Part shown: positions 1 through 5,566 of the stretch, one piece after another | Layout: every line of letters starts with the position of its first letter | Position numbering within the stretch: position 1 is the first letter of the stretch | Assembly: GCA_031262285.1 (NCBI GenBank) | Contig: JAISHZ010000078.1 | Location: 1-8,358 of the forward strand | Reading direction: 5' to 3' | Origin: Lachnospiraceae bacterium | GTDB lineage: Bacteria > Bacillota_A > Clostridia > Lachnospirales > Lachnospiraceae | DNA length: 8,358 nt | Translations under genes and position numbers: made by a program | The notes under the pieces: model-generated | Database searches by the model: none | What the model saw: only the letters and a program-made list of their open reading frames with translations | What the model was told of the DNA's origin: nothing

Positions 1-990
1 GCCATGGTTTCTTATCCGGGATATGACAATAACATGATGGCAAATTCTGTAGACGCGCAGTACTACGCGAAGTTGATGGCGGACAAATCTACGCCGAGCT
101 TGAATTTTGCCACTCAATACAAGGCGGCTCCCGGTTCTACTTTCAAGATGGTTACTGCGACAGCAGGTTTGATGGAAGATGTCTTGGATTTAAATACTGT
201 GATAGATTGTACCGGAACATTCACGGAAATCACCCCTTCTCCGCGATGTTGGGCTACATGGGGACATGGGAATCAAAAAATGGTTTCAGCGATCACAAAC
301 TCCTGCAACTATTACTTTTATTCCCTTGGCTACAATCTTTCCTTCCAAAATGGACAATTTGAAGAGGCAAAAGGGTTGGAACTTTTGCAAAAATATGCTG
401 CAATGTATGGTTTGACACAAAAATCGGGTGTAGAAATACCTGAATATGAACCGGATGTTTCGGATGAGTATCCTGTTCACTCCGCGATCGGACAAGGATC
501 CAATAGTTTTACAACAGCTGCTTTGGCTAGATATGTATCGACAATCGCAAATCGCGGTACCTGTTATCAGCTCACTTTGATTTCAAAGATAGTCGATTCA
601 CTTGGAGAACAGGAATTCCCAAAGGAGCCTGTCGTTACCAATCGAGTGGACTTGCCGCAAGAGTATTGGAACGCGTTTCATGAGGGAATGCGTGGCGTGG
701 TGGAAAACAAAGAATATTTTTCCGATCTGGCTGTAGAAGTGGCGGGTAAAACCGGAACTGCAGAGCAGACAAGCTCCAGACCCAACCATGCTCTTTTCGT
801 TTGTTTCGCGCCTACGGACAACCCGGAGATCTCTATCGCGACCAGAATCCCTTTTGGGTATTCTTCTGATTATGCGGCACAGACCACTAGAGATATTATC
901 AAATACTACTATGGGTTGGCAGATGAAGAAGATCTGATTTCCGGGACAGCGGACGATCCGGAAGATGGAGTCTCTATGTCAGAAATGTAA
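1..990 (+). CDS. mrdA: Penicillin-binding protein 2 (class B, MrdA-like), C-terminal part, 5' end outside window
   Basis: This is the transpeptidase domain of a class B penicillin-binding protein, which cross-links peptidoglycan stem peptides on the outer face of the membrane. All three penicilloyl-serine transferase motifs are visible, counted from the Met at position 4: S45-T-F-K48 (acyl-enzyme serine, bases 136-147), S100-C-N102 (bases 301-309) and K249-T-G251 (bases 748-756). The reading frame is open back to base 1, and the text before the SxxK motif is ordinary interior sequence of this family, so the Met at 4 is internal. The N-terminal membrane anchor and pedestal domain lie upstream of the window. 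The protein ends with an acidic tail of about 25 residues. Min genes and a SEDS gene downstream favour the elongation enzyme PBP2 over the division enzyme PBP3 or the sporulation enzyme SpoVD, but this is inferred from context. Confidence 0.9.
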   Translation, partial: AMVSYPGYDNNMMANSVDAQYYAKLMADKSTPSLNFATQYKAAPGSTFKMVTATAGLMEDVLDLNTVIDCTGTFTEITPSPRCWATWGHGNQKMVSAITNSCNYYFYSLGYNLSFQNGQFEEAKGLELLQKYAAMYGLTQKSGVEIPEYEPDVSDEYPVHSAIGQGSNSFTTAALARYVSTIANRGTCYQLTLISKIVDSLGEQEFPKEPVVTNRVDLPQEYWNAFHEGMRGVVENKEYFSDLAVEVAGKTGTAEQTSSRPNHALFVCFAPTDNPEISIATRIPFGYSSDYAAQTTRDIIKYYYGLADEEDLISGTADDPEDGVSMSEM

Positions 991-1029
991 CTCAGCGTAA
1001 AAAGCAATATGCGTAGATAGGAGATCATA

Positions 1030-1701
1030 GTGAAGGATGTAGTGGTGATCAAAAGTTTTCCAAATGGGATCAGTATTTTCTTCGACGAGGATACAGAGTT
1101 TGAAGCGCTTTTAGAAGCTGTCGGACAGAAATTTGCGCAATCAAGAACTTTTTTTGGACACGCGAAAGTTGCACTATCGTTAGAAGGCAGAATCTTCTCA
1201 CACGCAGAAGAAATGCAGATCCTTGAGTTAATTCGCACACATTCTGATGTGGAGATTATTTGCATCGTCGGAAAGAACGATGAAAATAACAAATTCTTTT
1301 TAAGAGCCTTACAAGAAGTAGAAAAGAGAATCAGCAATAATGACGAAGGGCAGTTCTATCGTGGGACATTACGAGATCGCGCTGTACTGGAGACAGAAGC
1401 AAGTGTGGTTCTATTGGGAGATGTCTATCCGGGCTGTGCGGTGATATCCGCCAAAAACGTCATCATATTGGGTGGGCTATATGGTGAAGTGTATGCCGGA
1501 GGCAACGGAGAAGAGGGTCATTTTATTGTAGCGCTTGAAATGGAGCCGGAGAGACTTACGATCGGCGATTTCAAATATAGACGTGGTTCCAAACAATCCA
1601 AGTGGGGTATTCGCCCAAAGGTACAACCGAAAGTCGCCTATGTGAAGGACAAAAGAATCGTTTTTGAACCGCTTACCAAAGATTTGCTGGAAGGCTTTTA
1701 G
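1030..1701 (+). CDS. minC: Septum site-determining protein MinC
   Basis: MinC inhibits FtsZ assembly and is brought to the membrane by MinD so that the division ring forms only at midcell. The 223-residue product has the usual two-part layout: an N-terminal FtsZ-inhibiting domain (about residues 1-100) and a C-terminal right-handed beta-helix (about 108-215). The beta-helix shows the family pattern around G130-D-V-Y-P-G135, G148-G-L-Y-G152 and A156-G-G. Translation starts at GTG, supported by TAGGAG at 1018-1023 six bases upstream; no better ATG lies nearby. It follows the PBP2 gene by 39 bases and precedes minD by 74 bases, so it fits the same transcript. One oddity is that the loop carrying the MinD-contact motif RSGQ in E. 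coli reads R115-D-R-A118 here. Identity as MinC is firm because minD and minE follow directly. Confidence 0.93.
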   Translation: MKDVVVIKSFPNGISIFFDEDTEFEALLEAVGQKFAQSRTFFGHAKVALSLEGRIFSHAEEMQILELIRTHSDVEIICIVGKNDENNKFFLRALQEVEKRISNNDEGQFYRGTLRDRAVLETEASVVLLGDVYPGCAVISAKNVIILGGLYGEVYAGGNGEEGHFIVALEMEPERLTIGDFKYRRGSKQSKWGIRPKVQPKVAYVKDKRIVFEPLTKDLLEGF

Positions 1702-1775
1702 CATTCCGCAGACGATTATTATGGTCGCTAAGTAAAAAAGGAGAGAAGTACATTCTTTCCGGAAATGGAGGAGTT

Positions 1776-2567
1776 ATGAGCGAGGTAATTGTCGTCACTT
1801 CAGGAAAAGGCGGTGTGGGAAAGACCACCACAACTGCAAACGTAGGTACCGGTCTTGCCAAGATGGGAAAGAAGGTGTGTCTGATTGATACAGACATTGG
1901 GCTTCGCAACTTGGATGTGGTCATGGGACTGGAGAATCGGATTGTCTATAACTTGGTAGATGTTGTAGAAGGCAATTGCCGGGTGAAACAAGCTTTGATT
2001 CGGGATAAACGGATCCCGGGACTGTACTTAATGCCTTCTGCGCAAACGAGAGATAAGTCAGCCGTAACGCCCGGTCAAATGGTGAAAGTCATAGAACACC
2101 TCAAAGATCAGTTTGATTTCATTATTTTGGATTGTCCGGCAGGAATCGAGCAGGGTTTTCAAAATGCCATTGCCGGAGCAGATCGAGCGTTTGTGGTGAC
2201 GACACCGGAAGTTTCAGCGATTCGTGATGCGGATCGTATTATTGGGTTGTTGGAAGCAAATGGATTTAAACAGATGGATTTAATCATCAATCGCCTGCGC
2301 ATCGAAATGGTGAGACGAGGTGATATGATGTCCACTTCAGATGTGGTGGATATTCTGGGAATCCCTTTGATCGGCGTGGTTCCGGACGATGAGCACGTCG
2401 TGATTTCCACCAATCAAGGAGAACCTTTGGTAGGAAGTGACGCTCCTGCTGGAAAGGCATATCAAAATGTCATAGAAAGGATTGCCGGAAAAGAAGTGCC
2501 ATTCATGAATTTTGACAGAGGGATTTCTTTCTGGACAAGAGTAACCGGTATATTTCACAGGATATAA
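1776..2567 (+). CDS. minD: Septum site-determining ATPase MinD
   Basis: MinD is a ParA/MinD-family ATPase that dimerises with ATP, binds the membrane, recruits MinC and is released when MinE stimulates hydrolysis. The deviant Walker A motif is K11-G-G-V-G-K16-T-T with the signature lysine K11. D38 and D40 form the switch I region (IDTDIGLRNLD), and the Walker B stretch is LDCPAGIE at about 118-125. The last residues (about 250-263) alternate aromatic or hydrophobic with basic side chains, as expected for the membrane-targeting amphipathic helix. The 263-residue length is typical. The ATG start has a strong GGAGG at 1767-1771 four bases upstream. The stop codon lies 11 bases before the minE start, so the pair is probably translated in close succession. 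Nothing in the active site looks altered. Confidence 0.97.
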   Translation: MSEVIVVTSGKGGVGKTTTTANVGTGLAKMGKKVCLIDTDIGLRNLDVVMGLENRIVYNLVDVVEGNCRVKQALIRDKRIPGLYLMPSAQTRDKSAVTPGQMVKVIEHLKDQFDFIILDCPAGIEQGFQNAIAGADRAFVVTTPEVSAIRDADRIIGLLEANGFKQMDLIINRLRIEMVRRGDMMSTSDVVDILGIPLIGVVPDDEHVVISTNQGEPLVGSDAPAGKAYQNVIERIAGKEVPFMNFDRGISFWTRVTGIFHRI

Positions 2568-2568
2568 T

Positions 2569-2573
2569 GGAGG
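2569..2573 (+). promoter_or_regulatory. Ribosome binding site that decides the minE start
   Basis: GGAGG lies five bases before the ATG at 2579. An in-frame ATG at 2567 overlaps the minD stop as TAATG, but this ribosome binding site falls inside its second and third codons and cannot serve it. The 2579 start also gives an N-terminus that lines up with MinE proteins. Confidence 0.75.
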
Positions 2574-2578
2574 TAGCG

Positions 2579-2857
2579 ATGAGGTGGGTTTTCCGTAGAA
2601 AAAGCTCCTGCGAAATTGCTAAGGACAGGCTAAAGATCCTGCTGATATCGGATCGTGTAGACTGCTCCCCGGAAATGATGGAGCTGATCAAAATAGATAT
2701 TGCTAAAGTAATTTCAAAGTACATGAAGATAGATGCTCAAAATATGGAGATTCAAATCAACACGGTGGGTACCAAGGGTACAAAAGGAATGAAAAACCCA
2801 ATGTTGTATGCGAACATACCGATTTTGGATTTACACAAACAACAAGGAGTTCATTAA
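2579..2857 (+). CDS. minE: Cell division topological specificity factor MinE
   Basis: MinE stimulates MinD ATPase activity and displaces MinC, which produces pole-to-pole oscillation. The 92-residue product begins with a short basic, aromatic stretch (MRWVFRRKSS) suited to membrane contact. The anti-MinCD helix follows, with the family pattern AKDRLKILLISDR at about 14-26. The dimerisation domain is recognisable from the helix around D40-IAKVISKYMKID and the strands QINTV and ANIPIL. A short Gly/Lys repeat (GTKGTKG) sits between these last strands. The chosen ATG uses GGAGG at 2569-2573. It lies between minD and the SEDS gene in the standard minC-minD-minE order. Its presence suggests an oscillating Min system rather than the DivIVA-anchored type of Bacillus. 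Confidence 0.92.
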   Translation: MRWVFRRKSSCEIAKDRLKILLISDRVDCSPEMMELIKIDIAKVISKYMKIDAQNMEIQINTVGTKGTKGMKNPMLYANIPILDLHKQQGVH

Positions 2858-2887
2858 CGAACAGCATTGCCGTCAAAGCGGCAGAAC

Positions 2888-2893
2888 GAGAGG
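2888..2893 (+). promoter_or_regulatory. Ribosome binding site that decides the rodA-family start
   Basis: GAGAGG lies four bases before the ATG at 2898. The frame is open further upstream to an ATG at 2808, but that would overlap minE by 50 bases and add 30 hydrophilic residues ahead of the first membrane helix. The 2898 start is preferred. Confidence 0.65.
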
Positions 2894-2897
2894 AACG

Positions 2898-4019
2898 ATG
2901 TTTCGCGGGTATAAAATATGGGATTTTGATTTTAAACTCGTACTGATGCTGATCGCCATATCCGTGATGGGAGTGATGGTGGTGGGAAGCGCCAGAGAAT
3001 CTTATCAAGACAAGCAGGTCATCGGTGTGGTTGCCGGTGTCCTGCTCATGATCGTGGTTTCTTTTTTTCATTACGGGCTGATCCTAAAACTGTATTGGTT
3101 GATCTATGGTGCCAATCTTGTTCTATTGTCTATGGTGTTGTTGATGGGGGAAGAAAGGGGAGGAGCGACCAGATGGTTGATTTTGGGCGCGATTCAATTT
3201 CAACCTTCTGAAACAGCAAAAATCATGTTGATTTTATTCTTTGCACAGTTTATTATGAAACATAGGGCAAAATTTAACACATTTCGGATTTTATCGCTCT
3301 GTATTATTTTAATCGCGATACCGTGGATTATGATATTTCGGCAACCGGATCTATCCACGAGTATGGTATTGCTGATGCTTATCGGGGTCATTCTCTTTTC
3401 GGGAGGGATCAGCATAAAGTTGGTGATCACATTTTTTGCGCTTTTGATCCCTTCTGCGGCGATTTTGATCTCGCTAGCGATGGAACCGGATAGTACGATT
3501 CTCAAAGACTATCAAAAGACTCGAATTCTTGCCTTTGTCAATCCAGAAGAGTATGCGACACAGGAAGCATACCAACAGCTCAATTCGGTCACAGCCATCG
3601 CTTCCGGGCAGCTTGACGGAAAGGGATACAAGAACAACGAAATTACTTCTGTAATCAACGGTAATTTTGTCTCCAAACCACAAACGGATTTTATTTTCGC
3701 AGTAGTGGGAGAGGAGTTTGGATTTAAAGGGAGTGTGATCCTCATCTCTTTGCTATCGCTGATATCGTTGGAATGTATCTCTATCGCCCGCAAATCGAAG
3801 GATCTTGCGGGAACGATTATCGCAGCAGGGATGGGGGGACTGGTGGCGATCCAAAGTTTTATCAACATCGGCGTTGCGACATTTCTGTTGCCAAATACCG
3901 GTCTGCCTTTACCTTTTGTCAGTGCCGGTCTTACCTCACAGCTAAGTCTTTTTATCGGGATGGGTGTTGTCCTAAACGTAAGAACCCAAGCAAAGATAGC
4001 AGAAAGAAATCAACAGTGA
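2898..4019 (+). CDS. rodA: SEDS-family peptidoglycan glycosyltransferase, RodA type
   Basis: SEDS proteins polymerise lipid II into glycan strands and work in pairs with a class B PBP. The 373-residue product is strongly hydrophobic, with about ten predicted membrane segments. Family landmarks in order are G88-G-A-T-R-W-L with QPSE (102-105), QPDLSTS (149-155), the loop text IASGQLDGKGY (234-244), and TDFIFAVVGEE (263-273). D264 matches the conserved catalytic aspartate of the large extracellular loop. The late motif PLPFVSAGLTS (337-347) differs from the usual PLPF(I/V)SYGGSS. RodA is favoured over FtsW or SpoVE because the upstream PBP2-like gene and min genes form an elongation and site-selection cluster; sequence alone does not settle this. 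The gene starts 40 bases after minE and ends 21 bases before mgsA. Confidence 0.85.
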   Translation: MFRGYKIWDFDFKLVLMLIAISVMGVMVVGSARESYQDKQVIGVVAGVLLMIVVSFFHYGLILKLYWLIYGANLVLLSMVLLMGEERGGATRWLILGAIQFQPSETAKIMLILFFAQFIMKHRAKFNTFRILSLCIILIAIPWIMIFRQPDLSTSMVLLMLIGVILFSGGISIKLVITFFALLIPSAAILISLAMEPDSTILKDYQKTRILAFVNPEEYATQEAYQQLNSVTAIASGQLDGKGYKNNEITSVINGNFVSKPQTDFIFAVVGEEFGFKGSVILISLLSLISLECISIARKSKDLAGTIIAAGMGGLVAIQSFINIGVATFLLPNTGLPLPFVSAGLTSQLSLFIGMGVVLNVRTQAKIAERNQQ

Positions 4020-4040
4020 CGCCATAGGAGGGTACATCAT

Positions 4041-4436
4041 ATGAACATAGCATTGATCGCGCATGATGCCAAGAAAAAGTTGATGCAGAATTTCTGTATC
4101 GCTTATCGCGGAATCTTGACCAAAAATGAACTGTATGCCACCGCAACGACCGGACGCTTGATTGAGGAGGTTACAACTCTGAGCGTACACAAGTTTTTGG
4201 CCGGGCATTTGGGCGGAGAGCAACAAATTGGCGCACAGATTGAGCACAATCAAATTGATCTACTGATTTTTTTACGCGATCCGTTGACTCCCAAAACGCA
4301 CGAACCGGATGTAAATAATGTGGTCAAGCTTTGCGACGTACACAATATACCCCTTGCGACAAACCTTGCCAGCGCAGAGCTTCTGATTAAGTCATTGGAC
4401 AGAGGAGATTTAGAGTGGCGTGAGATGTACAAGTAG
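4041..4436 (+). CDS. mgsA: Methylglyoxal synthase
   Basis: The enzyme converts dihydroxyacetone phosphate to methylglyoxal and phosphate, a glycolytic bypass that relieves sugar-phosphate build-up. The 131-residue protein covers the full MGS-like fold. It shows AHD at 7-9, a phosphate-loop ATATTG at 33-38, LRDPL at 78-82 and HEPD at 87-90. H87 and D90 correspond to E. coli His98 and Asp101, and D80 to Asp91. By eye alignment, the E. coli catalytic base Asp71 in GGDQQ is E60 here (GGEQQ, codon GAG at 4218-4220), and Ser65 of SGP is A54 (AGH). AGGAGG at 4026-4031 precedes the ATG by nine bases. The gene lies 21 bases after the rodA-family gene, and its last 17 bases overlap the carboxypeptidase gene. 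The family call is firm; the substitutions make normal catalytic activity less certain. Confidence 0.92.
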   Translation: MNIALIAHDAKKKLMQNFCIAYRGILTKNELYATATTGRLIEEVTTLSVHKFLAGHLGGEQQIGAQIEHNQIDLLIFLRDPLTPKTHEPDVNNVVKLCDVHNIPLATNLASAELLIKSLDRGDLEWREMYK

Positions 4437-5481
4437 AAAAAAGAACGCACATAGCAGGATAGGTGTGTCTGATACCCCAAAAGAGGAAGGGATCGGTAGG
4501 AGTGTCGCTCCAAAGCATAATAGGATTCGACAGTTTACCGCGTTTATTTTGTGTGTTTATTTTCTGTTTGGCTGCGTAAGTGTTCCTTACGAGTATTCGT
4601 ACAGATCCGATCGTGCGATCAGCAGTTTTCGTATCTCCGGCAAGCAAAAACCGGGGATCGCCAAACCCTTCGCAGAGAATCTATGTATCACTTTGCACGA
4701 TACGATGCCGGAGACAGTGGATACATCAAAAGCATCTTCTGTCCTTTTGTGTGATGTAGCGCGTCGCGAAGTTCTCTATTCCAAGAATGCTCATCAAAGA
4801 TTACATCCCGCAAGTTTAACCAAAATCATGACTGCTTGGGTCGCCATCAAATATGGTGATTTCGGTCGTACTTTGATTGCCACCGATACCGTGAAGATAC
4901 AGGAAGCCGGAGCGCAACTGATCGGAATCAAAAGTGGTGATACCATGACCATGGATCAAGCTCTGCATATGTTGTTGATGTATTCCGCAAACGATGTTGC
5001 GATGATGATCGCTGAGAATGTCGGACAAACGGTAGAACATTTTATAGAAATGATGAACGAAGAAGCGAAGTTACTTGGAGCAACAAATACCCATTTTTCA
5101 AATCCGCATGGATTGACACAAGACGATCACTATTCGACTGCCTACGACCTCTATTTGATATTCAATGCGGCGATCGCCAACGATTCTTTCAAAGAGATTA
5201 TTCATATGGCGAATTACCAAACTGTTTACTATGATCTGTCTCAAGATGCAAAGGAACTATCTTTTCGCACGACAAATCAATTCTTAAACGGAAATGTGGA
5301 ACCACCCACCAATGTAACAGTGATTGGAGGGAAGACGGGAACGACCAACGCTGCCGGACATTGTCTGATTCTTCTTAGCAAGGATGCAAATGGGGATCCT
5401 TACATCAGTGTCATCTTGAATGCAGAAACGAGAGATGATTTGTATTCTCAAATGGATGACTTGTTGGAATCGCTTATTTAA
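4420..5481 (+). CDS. D-alanyl-D-alanine carboxypeptidase (DacA/DacF type, N-terminally anchored)
   Basis: This is a low-molecular-weight PBP that removes the terminal D-Ala from stem peptides and so limits cross-linking. The S11-family motifs are S132-L-T-K135 (acyl-enzyme serine), S189-A-N191 and K305-T-G307. A hydrophobic segment at about 39-55 after a basic N-terminus would export the protein. It contains LFGC (49-52), a possible but imperfect lipobox with C52 as lipidation site. The chain stops about 45 residues after KTG, so the usual C-terminal beta domain and amphipathic anchor of PBP5/6 are missing. The GTG start follows an in-frame stop (TAG, 4411-4413), so translation cannot begin further upstream. 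AGGAG at 4403-4407 is a rather distant 12 bases away. A GTG at 4465 is an alternative. The 17-base overlap with mgsA suggests cotranscription. Confidence 0.88.
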   Translation: MRCTSRKKNAHSRIGVSDTPKEEGIGRSVAPKHNRIRQFTAFILCVYFLFGCVSVPYEYSYRSDRAISSFRISGKQKPGIAKPFAENLCITLHDTMPETVDTSKASSVLLCDVARREVLYSKNAHQRLHPASLTKIMTAWVAIKYGDFGRTLIATDTVKIQEAGAQLIGIKSGDTMTMDQALHMLLMYSANDVAMMIAENVGQTVEHFIEMMNEEAKLLGATNTHFSNPHGLTQDDHYSTAYDLYLIFNAAIANDSFKEIIHMANYQTVYYDLSQDAKELSFRTTNQFLNGNVEPPTNVTVIGGKTGTTNAAGHCLILLSKDANGDPYISVILNAETRDDLYSQMDDLLESLI

Positions 5482-5566
5482 CCGAATCTTGCATTCTTAT
5501 GTATTCTATGCTATCATCTCTTCAATATTGGATAACTTATCAAAAAATCAGCAGATTGGAGTACCT
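5482..5566 (+). promoter_or_regulatory. Candidate argH promoter and leader
   Basis: This 85-base gap is the longest in the window. It holds TTGCAT at 5489-5494 as a weak -35, a 17-base spacer, and TATCAT at 5512-5517 as -10 (five of six matches to TATAAT). TG at 5509-5510 gives an extended -10. GAAT and ATTC half sites (5484-5487 and 5493-5496), five bases apart, overlap the -35 and loosely resemble an ArgR box, whose spacing is normally four. GGAG at 5558-5561 is the argH ribosome binding site, five bases before the ATG. I see no terminator hairpin after the carboxypeptidase gene, so readthrough from upstream is also possible. Confidence 0.45.

Noticed and set aside
4..6. ATG at base 4 as the start of the PBP gene
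   Set aside because: The frame is open to base 1 and the SxxK motif comes only about 45 residues later, so the anchor and pedestal domains must lie upstream of the window.
909..1337. 142-codon minus-strand open frame
   Set aside because: It runs antisense through the PBP2 end and minC, is Ser-rich in the way of shadow frames, and shows no family motif.
1689..1707. Small hairpin over the minC stop codon
   Set aside because: The GGAA/TTCC stem is only four pairs with a mismatch and two more pairs inside, and no T-run follows, so it is not a terminator.
1756..1765. Perfect palindrome TTTCCGGAAA before minD
   Set aside because: Ten bases with no flanking symmetry can arise by chance and it has no promoter element nearby; not enough to call an operator.
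2567..2569. ATG overlapping the minD stop as the minE start
   Set aside because: The only good ribosome binding site lies downstream of it and fits the ATG at 2579.
2808..2897. Longer N-terminus for the SEDS protein
   Set aside because: It would overlap minE by 50 bases and adds hydrophilic residues not expected before the first membrane helix; no ribosome binding site stands before 2808.
2757..3071. His-rich minus-strand open frame (HHHHSHH)
   Set aside because: The His run is the reverse complement of the Met/Val-rich codons of the first SEDS helix; I see no ribosome binding site or gap to host it.
4041..4436. mgsA as a pseudogene because of the E60 and A54 changes
   Set aside because: The frame is complete, the length is normal, and the remaining active-site residues and a strong ribosome binding site are kept.
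5420..5566. Longer N-terminus for argininosuccinate lyase
   Set aside because: It lies partly inside the carboxypeptidase gene, and the family N-terminus MAQLWGGRF starts at 5567 with its own ribosome binding site.
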